A stretch of 16,468 bases of DNA from Phycisphaerae bacterium (lineage in GTDB: Bacteria; Planctomycetota; Phycisphaerae; SM23-33): assembly GCA_022866005.1 (NCBI GenBank), contig JALHTV010000056.1, forward strand, positions 1 to 16,468. Direction: 5' to 3'. The first letter of the stretch is position 1, and every line of letters begins with the position of its first letter. Positions 1 to 6,862 of this stretch are shown here, piece by piece. The notes beneath the pieces were generated by a model. The model made no database searches and was not told where the DNA came from. It saw nothing but the letters and a program-made list of their open reading frames with translations. The translations under genes and the position numbers were made by a program.

Positions 1-344
1 TACATCACCAGCAAGAACAACCACGAGGCAAACAGGATGTTGCCCACGTCGCGGATCGAGGCGTACTGCCACCCCCCGCGGAAGAGCTTGACGGCCCCGA
101 AGATGATCACCTTGATGATGATAAAGACTGGCAGCAGCGGCAGGAACGAGTTCCAGAACCACCCCTGGCGGGCCTGAGTCCCGGCTACCTCAAAGCGAAC
201 CAGATGTGCCAGCAGCAGCGCAAGCGTGAAGATCACCGTGTGGGCTGCGATGTTGAAGGCCAAACGGTGTCTCAGCAGGAGAGACTCCATCCAGGCAAAC
301 CCGCCGGACCGAGCCGATGCGACTATGGCCTTGGGTTTTTCCAT
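1..344 (-). CDS. WbpM/CapD/FlaA1-type nucleotide-sugar epimerase/dehydratase, N-terminal part (runs off left edge)
   Basis: Open from an ATG at 342-344 to the window edge, giving 114 codons with no stop. The visible part is a membrane region: hydrophobic segments at about residues 30-50, 67-86 and from 101 onward, with the motif FRGGWQYASIRDV (88-100) between the second and third. In WbpM/CapD/FlaA1-like proteins a similar 'YRG.WRYaSlrDl' motif sits in the membrane N-terminus ahead of a Rossmann NAD-binding domain that makes UDP-linked deoxy sugars. The catalytic domain is outside the window, so the substrate cannot be named. No good Shine-Dalgarno sequence precedes the ATG. A consensus TATAAT lies about 78 bases upstream, so the gene may start its own transcript. 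The neighbouring glycosyltransferase-like genes support an envelope polysaccharide role. The family call rests on the membrane pattern and one motif only. Confidence 0.7.
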   Translation of the reverse strand, partial: MEKPKAIVASARSGGFAWMESLLLRHRLAFNIAAHTVIFTLALLLAHLVRFEVAGTQARQGWFWNSFLPLLPVFIIIKVIIFGAVKLFRGGWQYASIRDVGNILFASWLFLLVM

Positions 345-421
345 GTTGTTGGCGCCGCAGATGCTACGGCCGGGGCACTATTATGCCTCTTTCATCGACA
401 CAAGGCGGGGTGGAATTCCGA

Positions 422-450
422 ATTATAGCGCCCGTCCACGCTGCCTGCAA
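422..450 (-). promoter_or_regulatory. Promoter for the WbpM/CapD-like gene
   Basis: On the minus strand TTGCAG (445-450) and a perfect TATAAT (422-427) are separated by exactly 17 bases. The -10 is full consensus; the -35 matches only its first three bases. Transcription would begin near 415, leaving a leader of about 70 bases. The site lies in the 138-base gap after the TPR gene, so the epimerase gene need not depend on read-through. Confidence 0.55.
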
Positions 451-482
451 CAGACATCCTCCCCCTGGGGTGGCCTGGGTGC

Positions 483-1595
483 TCAGCCTGTGGCCTGCGG
501 GGTGGAGGGCGGGGCGGCGGGGGCCTGCTCGGCCGGGCCGGTTGGCTGGGATGATGGGGCCTGAGGCCCAGCCGGTGGCGGGGGAGGCAAGCCGTCCAGC
601 GTGCCACTGACCTTGCCGCTGGCCTTCATCCCGTCCCAGAATGCATCCACCGCCTCGCGCAGATCGTCGCTGATCTTGCCGCGCCGGGCCTTGGCCAGGG
701 CCGCTCGAGCCCCCTCGACGTCGCCGTCGAACCAATGGAAATAGGCCGCCACGAAGAACGCATCGTTGTCGAAGGGGTTGCTGGCTAGGTGCTTGTCCAA
801 CCCGTCCAGTCGCTCGGTGTACTGCTCCTGGGAAGCGAAGAACGACTTGGGCTCCAGGGGCGCCAAGGGGAGCTCCGGCAGATACTTCACCGCCCGGGAC
901 AGGTAGTAGGACGCCCGGTAGTAGGAGCTCCTGCTCAAGGCGAAGGTGGTCTGGGCCAGGCTCAGGAGGCTTTCGGGGTTCTTCGGGTCGATGCTGTTGG
1001 CCATCTTGAACTGTTCCAGTGCCTCCTCGAAGTCACCGGACCGAAAGGCCTTCTCGCCCTGGCTCATGTAGGTGCTGAACTGGTCCGCCTGGCCGGAGGC
1101 TAGCGAGGTGATCGGTCCCAACCGCGTGGCGATGCCCACCTCCTGCTGGCCGCCCAAGGTGCTCAGGTAGGAGGACGTGGCCCTGAGCAGTCGAGATCCC
1201 GAGGTGCTGGGGGGCGCGCCGTAGCCGACCGCGCCCAGGTCCGAGGTGACGGTGGGCGCGGGTTGGTACAGGCGCAGGCCCGTGGGAAGGGGGGCCAGCA
1301 GGGACCGGCCCATGGGCGAGGGGGCCTCGCCCCCGCCCCGGGCAATGTTGTAGACCGCCCGGGACTCAATGGCGCTGCGCAGGGGGTTGGCCGCTGGGGT
1401 GACCGTTGGTGCCTGAAGCGCGCCGAGCCCGTAAGAGTATTGGCGGAACGTGGCCACAGCGCCCCTCTCTCCGATGCCTCTCATGGCCCCGGGGGTGGTG
1501 ACCTGCACGCCACTACGGGCCTGGGCGAACGCCCACGTGGTTCCTGCCGCGAGGGCACCCATGGCGACCCACGAGATGATCCTGTGCCGGCTCAT
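483..1595 (-). CDS. Exported TPR-repeat protein with proline-rich tail
   Basis: A 370-residue protein that begins with a signal peptide (residues 1-24, probable cleavage after AFA). A low-complexity region rich in Ala, Pro, Ser and Gly (25-170) follows. Tetratricopeptide-like helices come next: about 176-210 (GEKAFRSGDFEEALEQFKMA, then NPESLLSLAQ), 211-240, and a less regular pair at 265-305 with NPFDNDAFFVAAY and GDVEGARAALAKA. The last 35 residues (336-370) are Pro/Ala/Gln-rich and look disordered. TPRs bind other proteins; no enzyme motif is visible, so it is probably a periplasmic scaffold. The start ATG (1593-1595) has GAGGG a few bases upstream. It lies 46 bases after the DUF2723-like gene on the same strand, so co-transcription is likely. 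A TATGAT sequence at 1608-1613 could be a local -10, but the leader would then be only about 6 bases. The precise function is unknown. Confidence 0.85.
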   Translation of the reverse strand: MSRHRIISWVAMGALAAGTTWAFAQARSGVQVTTPGAMRGIGERGAVATFRQYSYGLGALQAPTVTPAANPLRSAIESRAVYNIARGGGEAPSPMGRSLLAPLPTGLRLYQPAPTVTSDLGAVGYGAPPSTSGSRLLRATSSYLSTLGGQQEVGIATRLGPITSLASGQADQFSTYMSQGEKAFRSGDFEEALEQFKMANSIDPKNPESLLSLAQTTFALSRSSYYRASYYLSRAVKYLPELPLAPLEPKSFFASQEQYTERLDGLDKHLASNPFDNDAFFVAAYFHWFDGDVEGARAALAKARRGKISDDLREAVDAFWDGMKASGKVSGTLDGLPPPPPAGPQAPSSQPTGPAEQAPAAPPSTPQATG

Positions 1596-1641
1596 AGGCC
1601 CTCGTCCATCATAGTACCCCGCCGCGGGATCGAAGGCACGT

Positions 1642-3261
1642 CTAATTCGGTGCGGACGTCCGCGCCGGCTGGGGGACCGTCGGAAGCGAGGGGGCCGCGT
1701 CTTTCCAGATTACTTCGTAGAGCACCCCCCTGGGGCGCTTGTGGAACTCGGCGTCGGCCAGAATCCCGGGGGAGACGTAGCCCCTGATCGGGGACAGGAC
1801 ATACATCCGTCGCCCGCCCAGGGCGCGGCGGAAACCGGCAGGGTCGCTATCGTAGTCGCCCAGAGGAGCCTTGCCGTCGGCCACGACGACCGTCGGGCCC
1901 AGGCGATCGGCCTTCTGGACCACCCGCAGGGTGTCCCGCGCGGTCATGTCAGCCAGGATGACGCCGTCTGGACCCGCCTCGGCCAAGGCGGCGCGCGCGA
2001 ACCGGTCAGCGGATTGCTCAGTGTGCTTCCAGGGGACCAGCCAGTAGCGGGCCTCGTCTCGGAACGGCAACTCCCGGGCCCGGCGGACCTGCACTCCTGC
2101 CCGCTTGGCCAAGGCCGGGGCATAGGCATAGACAACCGGCGGCAGAAGGACCGACACGATGCTGGCCACCGCAGCCGCTCGGCGCCAGCCGACGGACGCC
2201 CCGGCCATGACGCCCAGGCCGATCCCCGCGGCGATGGCGGTCATGGCCAGACTGGGCAGCAGGAACATGAACTGATCCGGGATCGGATACCGCACGACGA
2301 ACAGGACCTCGATGGCCGTAATCGCCGCCAAGGCCCAGGCCGTGGCTCTGCTCTGCAATCGGCCCAGAGCCGCCCAGCCGACCACGGCCAGAACGGGCAA
2401 AAACGAGACGAAGTTCATCGCCGCCAGCGCCGCATTGACCCGCAGCATCGGCCAACTGGCCGAGACGTTGAGCACAGCAGACCGGTAACTGCCGAACAAG
2501 GCGGACTGGATTGCGCCGGCCAGGTCGCCGGTGGCCTGCGCCTGACGGGCGATCATCGCGAGGTAGGCCGAGGCGCCGGCGATAAACGCCGCAGCCGCTG
2601 CGACCAGCGACCAGGCCGGCAACCGGCGCCGAACCACCAGCGCCACGGCCACCACCCCATATACCGGCAAGGCCAGCAGCGCCACGTTGTGCACGGACCA
2701 GTTCAGACCGGCGGCCAAGGCCAGGCCCACCAGCAGCGGCCACCGTGGCCGACGGAGCAGCGCCACTAGCAGCCACAGCTCCGCCGTGAACAGGGCTGCG
2801 TTGAGCGTGTAGCTTTCGGTGATCGTGGCCAACCACCAGACCGTGTGGCAGACCGATAGCATCCCCGCCGCCGCCAAGCCCACCCATCCCCGGCCCGTCA
2901 GCATCCTTACCACGCAGGCCAAGTTGGCCAGGGCCGCCGCCATCGCCAGGCCGCTGAGGGCGTTCATCCGGGCCGTGACGGTGCCGATGGGAATCGCGGC
3001 AATGACCCGGCCGATGGCGACGTACAGCGGGTGCACCAAGGCCAGGCCAAGCGGGTCGTCGTACTCGCCGATCAGGATCCGCCACTGCCGACTGCCGCTG
3101 TCCTGCCAGTTGGCACCCCGTTGGGCGGTGGCGAGGTACAGCAGCGAGAAGACGACGAAAGTGCCCAGCCACAGCAGGGCCACTGGCCGTTGCGCACGTC
3201 GGTCTGAACTGGCTGGAGCGGTCGTCACGGGTGTCAGAGATGTTATCGGCGCTGATGTCAC
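1642..3261 (-). CDS. DUF2723-like (TMEM260-type) GT-C membrane glycosyltransferase
   Basis: A 539-residue integral membrane protein with about ten or eleven hydrophobic helices between residues 28 and 382 and a soluble C-terminal domain (about 390-539). Three spots fit the DUF2723/protein O-mannosyltransferase-like pattern: an acidic QDS motif after the first helix (53-55), HPLY (77-80), and a TESYTLN motif (148-154) where the family has 'AEvY.LN'. GT-C enzymes move a sugar from a polyprenyl-phosphate donor to an acceptor outside the cytoplasmic membrane. The acceptor here is unknown. The start is GTG (3259-3261) with no clear Shine-Dalgarno; a cytoplasmic tail of about 27 residues precedes helix 1. 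The gene is divergent from the UbiA gene across 144 bases, in which I found no convincing promoter. A DPM1-like glycosyltransferase that could make its donor is encoded about 3.6 kb away. Family confidence is moderate because overall similarity was judged by motif only. Confidence 0.7.
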   Translation of the reverse strand: MTSAPITSLTPVTTAPASSDRRAQRPVALLWLGTFVVFSLLYLATAQRGANWQDSGSRQWRILIGEYDDPLGLALVHPLYVAIGRVIAAIPIGTVTARMNALSGLAMAAALANLACVVRMLTGRGWVGLAAAGMLSVCHTVWWLATITESYTLNAALFTAELWLLVALLRRPRWPLLVGLALAAGLNWSVHNVALLALPVYGVVAVALVVRRRLPAWSLVAAAAAFIAGASAYLAMIARQAQATGDLAGAIQSALFGSYRSAVLNVSASWPMLRVNAALAAMNFVSFLPVLAVVGWAALGRLQSRATAWALAAITAIEVLFVVRYPIPDQFMFLLPSLAMTAIAAGIGLGVMAGASVGWRRAAAVASIVSVLLPPVVYAYAPALAKRAGVQVRRARELPFRDEARYWLVPWKHTEQSADRFARAALAEAGPDGVILADMTARDTLRVVQKADRLGPTVVVADGKAPLGDYDSDPAGFRRALGGRRMYVLSPIRGYVSPGILADAEFHKRPRGVLYEVIWKDAAPSLPTVPQPARTSAPN

Positions 3262-3405
3262 CGTCCCAGGGGCAAAATCGCGGCGGTCCCGCGGACCGGC
3301 GGTGCGAGCCGCATGCCGTTGACCTCAAGCCCGCAGGGCGTTGCGGTCGATGAAAATCTACCAAGGCATAGGCCCCCCCGCTCCTAACTAAACGTACGAA
3401 TCAGC

Positions 3406-4317
3406 ATGACCCTCGTTCAGCTAATCCGCCTGGCCAGGCCCACACACTGGATCAAGAACGTCATTATCCTGTTTCCAGTGGTCTTCGCGCGGCGCATGGG
3501 CGACCTGACCGCCTGGGGGCAGGCGGCGGCGGCGGCGGTGGCCTTCTGCCTGGCCGCCAGCGCGTCCTACATCGCCAACGACATCCAGGACCGCTACAGC
3601 GACCGCCTGCACCCGCGCAAGAAGAACCGCCCCCTGGCCTCCGGGGAGGTCTCCGTCCGTGCGGCCTGGGCGGTCTCCGTCGTGCTGCTGGTTGCCGCCG
3701 CCGCGGTGGCCTGGAGGCTGGGGCCGATTCCGCTGATGGTTGTCCTGTCCTATGTCCTGCTTCAGATGGCCTACACGCACTACCTGAAGTATCGCATGAT
3801 CCTGGACGTCATCGCGATCGCCCTGGGGTTCGTGCTGCGGGCGGTTGCGGGGGGCGTGGCGATTCATGTGCAACTGAGCCCCTGGCTGTTCATCTGCACC
3901 TTCACCATCTGCCTGTTCATGGGCTTCTGCAAACGGCGCAGTGAGGCGGCGGTGATCGCCGATGCCAGTGCCGCCGCCCGGCACCGCGCCACCTTGCCCC
4001 ACTACACCCCGCAACTGCTGACGCACCTGACGACGCTGTCGGCGGCCATCGCGATCGTCTCGTACCTGCTCTACGCCACCGCCCCGCGGACCATGGAGCA
4101 CTTTGGCACGACCCATCTGTTCATCACGTTGCCGCTGGTCATCTACGGCATCTGTCGCTTCGAGATGCTCTCCAGTTTCGGCGAATACGCCGACCCGACC
4201 GATCTGATCCTCCGCGACAGGCCCTTCCAGATGACCGTGGTTCTCTGGGCCTTGATGGTCCTCGTCATGCTCTGGCAGGGCGCGGCGATGGAACGGTGGG
4301 TGAGTGGCTGGCATTGA
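3406..4317 (+). CDS. UbiA-family prenyltransferase, decaprenyl-phosphate phosphoribosyltransferase-like
   Basis: 303 residues with eight to nine membrane helices. Both UbiA signature sites are present: NDIQDRYSD (N58, D59, D62, D66) and the second motif Y123-K128-D134 in YTHYLKYRMILDV. These bind the Mg-diphosphate of the soluble substrate. The flanking pattern RPTHWIKN (11-18), HPRKKNRPLASG (69-80), LRAVAGGVAI (144-153), CKRRSE (175-180) and DPTDLILRDRPF (263-274) is closer to the DPPR-synthase branch (polyprenyl-P + PRPP to polyprenyl-P-5-phosphoribose) than to UbiA or chlorophyll synthases. The enzyme would act on the cytoplasmic face of the inner membrane and feed pentose donors into the envelope. 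The ATG at 3406 has no clear Shine-Dalgarno. The next gene has its own promoter 43 bases after the stop, so this gene may be monocistronic. The product assignment within UbiA is an inference. Confidence 0.85.
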   Translation: MTLVQLIRLARPTHWIKNVIILFPVVFARRMGDLTAWGQAAAAAVAFCLAASASYIANDIQDRYSDRLHPRKKNRPLASGEVSVRAAWAVSVVLLVAAAAVAWRLGPIPLMVVLSYVLLQMAYTHYLKYRMILDVIAIALGFVLRAVAGGVAIHVQLSPWLFICTFTICLFMGFCKRRSEAAVIADASAAARHRATLPHYTPQLLTHLTTLSAAIAIVSYLLYATAPRTMEHFGTTHLFITLPLVIYGICRFEMLSSFGEYADPTDLILRDRPFQMTVVLWALMVLVMLWQGAAMERWVSGWH

Positions 4318-4360
4318 GCGTCATCTCCGGTCCCAGGTCCGGCCTCCCCGTTCCCTGGGC

Positions 4361-4388
4361 TCGACCAAGCGGGTCCCCCGGGTATAAT
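4361..4388 (+). promoter_or_regulatory. Promoter for the DUF362 gene
   Basis: TCGACC (4361-4366) and a perfect TATAAT (4383-4388) lie 16 bases apart. The -35 matches 4 of 6 bases. A start near 4395 gives a leader of about 23 bases holding a GTGGAG ribosome-binding site (GGAG at 4409-4412), 5 bases before the ATG at 4418. Confidence 0.65.
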
Positions 4389-4417
4389 TCCTCTGGAAGC
4401 TTTTTCGTGGAGTTCGC

Positions 4418-5524
4418 ATGCCGGGACGCAGCACGGTCGCCGTGGTCAGGACCAGCCCCGCGACGGTTCTGGCCGATGTCAAGCGGGTGATGGGCCTGGC
4501 GGGTCTGAAGACATCCCTGGATCCCTCGGCCACGACGGTCCTGAAGAATAACCTCTCCTGGCACCTGATGTACCCGGGCGCCAACACGACCCCCTGGCAA
4601 CTGGAGGGCGCGATCCTGGCCCTGCGCGAGGCGGGGCTGACGGACCTGGTGTGCGTGGAGAACGAGACGGTCGTCACCATCGCCGAGAAGGGCGAGGTGC
4701 TCAACAAGCAGCGGATCGTCTGCGACCACTACCACGTGCCGGTCAAGTACAACTTCCGCCGCTCGGACATGAGCTGGGAGGTCTACCCGCCGCGCAGCCC
4801 GATGCTCGTCCTGGACAAGATCTTCCCCAAGGGCATCCGCATCCCCGATTACCTCCACGGCAAGAACATCGTCCACCTGCCGACCATGAAGTGCCACATC
4901 TACACCAACGTCAGCGGTTCGATGAAGAACGCCTTCGGCGCGATGCTGGACAATACGCGGCACTACTGCCACAGCCGAATCCACGAGACGCTGGTGGACC
5001 TGCTGGCCATTCAGAAGGAGATCTTCCGCGGCCTGTTCACGCTCACCGACGGCACCACGGCGGGCAACGGCGCCGGCCCGCGGACGATGGTCCCCGTGAC
5101 CACCAACGTGCTGCTGGCCTCGGCCGACTGCGTGGCCATCGACGCCGTGGCGGTTAAGATGATGGGCTTCGATCCCATGGACCACCTCTTCATCCGCCTG
5201 GCCCACGAGCGCGGGCTGGGCGTCGGGCGGCCGGAGGAGATCGAGATCGTCGGCGACGCTGACGCCGCGGGTGAGAACTGGGGCTTCCGTACCGGCACGA
5301 ACGCCGCCGCCCGCGTGGGCAGGTTGTTCTGGTTCGGGCCGATGCGCTGGCTGCAACACCTGATGTTCCACACGCCGGTCGTCTACGTCTTCATTGTCGG
5401 CTCCGCCCTGTACCATGACCATCTCTGGTACCCCCTGGCTGGCCGGAAGACCGTCAAGGCCTGGCTGACCAGCAGTCCCTGGGGTCGGTTGTTCGCCGAC
5501 TACCGGCCCGGCAGGTCGAACTGA
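4418..5524 (+). CDS. DUF362 domain protein with a C-terminal extension
   Basis: 368 residues. The DUF362 core runs from about residue 5 to 280. Its landmarks are KNNLSW (43-48), the LPTMKCH...SGSMKNAFG block (154-174), DGTTAGNGAGP (211-221), the DCVAIDAVAVKMMGFDP segment (237-253), and GLGVGRPEEIEIVGD (266-280). DUF362 proteins are often fused to 4Fe-4S ferredoxin domains; no CxxCxxC cluster motif is present here. The biochemical role of the family is not settled. Residues 285-368 are an Arg/Trp/Phe-rich tail with a hydrophobic stretch at about 318-332, which might associate with the membrane. A good promoter and GGAG ribosome-binding site fix the start. The gene lies between a UbiA prenyltransferase and a WecA-like transferase, so a link to lipid-linked glycan metabolism is possible but only by position. 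Confidence 0.88.
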   Translation: MPGRSTVAVVRTSPATVLADVKRVMGLAGLKTSLDPSATTVLKNNLSWHLMYPGANTTPWQLEGAILALREAGLTDLVCVENETVVTIAEKGEVLNKQRIVCDHYHVPVKYNFRRSDMSWEVYPPRSPMLVLDKIFPKGIRIPDYLHGKNIVHLPTMKCHIYTNVSGSMKNAFGAMLDNTRHYCHSRIHETLVDLLAIQKEIFRGLFTLTDGTTAGNGAGPRTMVPVTTNVLLASADCVAIDAVAVKMMGFDPMDHLFIRLAHERGLGVGRPEEIEIVGDADAAGENWGFRTGTNAAARVGRLFWFGPMRWLQHLMFHTPVVYVFIVGSALYHDHLWYPLAGRKTVKAWLTSSPWGRLFADYRPGRSN

Positions 5525-5545
5525 GGGCAAGAGGAAGGCAGGCGG

Positions 5546-5574
5546 TTGTCCTTTGGGAATCGTGGGGGTATACT
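5546..5574 (+). promoter_or_regulatory. Promoter for the WecA-like gene
   Basis: TTGTCC (5546-5551) and TATACT (5569-5574) are separated by exactly 17 bases; -35 matches 4 of 6 and -10 matches 5 of 6. Predicted start of transcription is about 5580-5582. This argues against a TTG start at 5546 for the downstream gene, because that codon is the -35 box. Confidence 0.7.
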
Positions 5575-5579
5575 CCGTG

Positions 5580-5638
5580 CACGTGCAGGCTACAGCTCGC
5601 TGCCGGACAGCCGCTGTCCGCTCTCGAGTGGGCACGTG
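5580..5638 (+). promoter_or_regulatory. Structured 5' leader (nested stem-loop) of the WecA-like gene
   Basis: Three nested complementary pairs lie between the predicted transcription start and the ribosome-binding site. They are CACGTGC (5580-5586) with GCACGTG (5632-5638), CTCG (5596-5599) with CGAG (5625-5628), and CGGACA (5604-5609) with TGTCCG (5615-5620) around the loop GCCGC. The inner part, 5604-5620, is also a near-perfect DNA palindrome (CGGACAGC-C-GCTGTCCG), so a protein operator is an alternative. The purine-rich AGAGGA (5642-5647) follows the outer stem after only three bases. It matches no riboswitch class that I recognise. Confidence 0.45.
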
Positions 5639-5650
5639 TTAAGAGGACCG

Positions 5651-6862
5651 ATGCCTCTAGCTTTGTCGCTGGTTGACGTTGTGCGCGGGACGTGGTGGAT
5701 CGGTGTGGTGGCCCTAGGGGTATCTCTGGTGGCCACGCCGATCATCCGCTGGATCGCCTACCGCGCCCGGGTCGTGGACCGCCCCGACACCTTCCTGAAA
5801 CCCCATCGACGGCCGGTGGCCTACATGGGCGGCCTGGCGATGTGCACGGGGCTGCTGGCTGGGTTGGCCTGCTGGATCGCGACTGTGCCTGACCTGGTCG
5901 AGCAGTGGAACAACATAGGACAATCGCTGGTAGCCTTTGATATCGAGAAGCTGCAGGTCAACCCGCTGCTCGAGGTGATCTCGATCGCCATCGCCGCCGT
6001 GTGGATCACCATCGTGGGGTTGCTGGACGACCTCTACGGCCTTAGGCCCCGGCAGAAGATCTTTGGCCAGGCGCTGGCGGCGCTGGTGCTGCTGGTGGGG
6101 GGGGGGGGCACCGGCATGGCGGGGATGTTCTGCGGGCTGCTGGGACTGCACCTCCCGCTGTGGGCCCTGATTCCCATCCGCGGGCTAATCCTGTTCGTGC
6201 TCGTGGTCTGCACCTGCAACGCCACCAACCTCCTGGACGGTCTGGATGGGCTGTGCGGGGGCGTGACCGGCATTATCGCGCTGGGGTACCTGGGCCTGGC
6301 GGTCTGGCTGGCTAGCTTCGGGCGCCACCCCGGTACCGACGAGCTGCGGGTGGGCGTCTGCCTGGCCATGGTGGGGGCAGTGCTGGGCTTCCTGCCTTAC
6401 AACATTCCCCCCGCCAGCATCTTCATGGGCGATGCCGGCAGCATGCTCCTGGGGTTCTTCGTGGCTGCGATGATGGCCCTGTTCGCCAAGGAAGGGGCGC
6501 TGCGCTGGCTTGTGGCCGCCTGCGTCGTCTACGCCCTGCCGATCCTGGACACGGCCCTGGCCGTGGTCCGCCGGCTGCGGGCGGGGGTGAGCATCTTTGC
6601 CGGGGATCGCAGCCATCTGTACGACCAGCTCGTCGATCGCGGGATGACGGTCAAGCAGGTGGTGGTGCTGTTTTACATCCTGGCGACCATGGCGGCCGTG
6701 GTGGGAGTGGTGGTAGCGACCAAGGTTCGGCTCCGATACGCCGTGGTGTTGTATGCGGTACTGCTGATCATCGTCTGGGGCCTGTTCATCAAGCTGGGCA
6801 TGGTCACCCCGCGGCCGAGGAAAGGTCCGGCCGAGCGGGATGCGAGCGGCGGCGATGAGTGA
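5651..6862 (+). CDS. WecA/TagO/MraY-like polyprenyl-phosphate sugar-1-phosphate transferase
   Basis: 403 residues with about ten or eleven membrane helices. It transfers a (probably N-acetylated) hexosamine-1-phosphate from UDP-sugar to undecaprenyl phosphate, starting a glycan lipid intermediate. Motifs in order: RPVAYMGG (54-61), LLDDLYGLRPRQKIFGQ (124-140) with the Asp pair D126-D127, NATNLLDGLDGL (190-201), FMGDAGS (258-264), and DRSHLYDQLVDRGM (319-332). The last replaces the HxHH-type motif of WecA/TagO and argues against MraY proper. The ATG at 5651 was chosen because AGAGGA lies 3-7 bases upstream and because the longer TTG-started frame would cover the promoter. A run of 12 G (6097-6108) encodes residues V149-G152 and the first two bases of the next glycine codon. 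The stop overlaps the next gene start in ATGAGTGA. The exact sugar is not determinable. Confidence 0.88.
   Translation: MPLALSLVDVVRGTWWIGVVALGVSLVATPIIRWIAYRARVVDRPDTFLKPHRRPVAYMGGLAMCTGLLAGLACWIATVPDLVEQWNNIGQSLVAFDIEKLQVNPLLEVISIAIAAVWITIVGLLDDLYGLRPRQKIFGQALAALVLLVGGGGTGMAGMFCGLLGLHLPLWALIPIRGLILFVLVVCTCNATNLLDGLDGLCGGVTGIIALGYLGLAVWLASFGRHPGTDELRVGVCLAMVGAVLGFLPYNIPPASIFMGDAGSMLLGFFVAAMMALFAKEGALRWLVAACVVYALPILDTALAVVRRLRAGVSIFAGDRSHLYDQLVDRGMTVKQVVVLFYILATMAAVVGVVVATKVRLRYAVVLYAVLLIIVWGLFIKLGMVTPRPRKGPAERDASGGDE
6097..6108 (+). repeat. 12-base poly-G tract inside the WecA-like coding region
   Basis: Twelve consecutive G at codons 149-153 (GTG GGG GGG GGG GGC). It falls between a membrane helix and the TGMAG turn. 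A one-base slip would frameshift about 62 percent of the protein. Long G tracts are known phase-variation switches in other bacteria, but assembly error in a homopolymer is also possible. Confidence 0.9.

Noticed and set aside
1741..2769. 342-codon open frame on the plus strand
   Set aside because: Antisense to the DUF2723-like gene; Gln/Arg/His/Gly-rich with no recognisable domain.
4265..5635. 456-codon open frame on the minus strand
   Set aside because: It lies antisense to the DUF362 gene, and the translation is His/Asp/Gly/Val-rich with no motif; a GC-rich shadow.
5546..5650. TTG-started N-terminal extension of the WecA-like protein
   Set aside because: The TTG is the -35 box of a good promoter, the extension covers the structured leader and is not family-like, and the ATG at 5651 has a ribosome-binding site.
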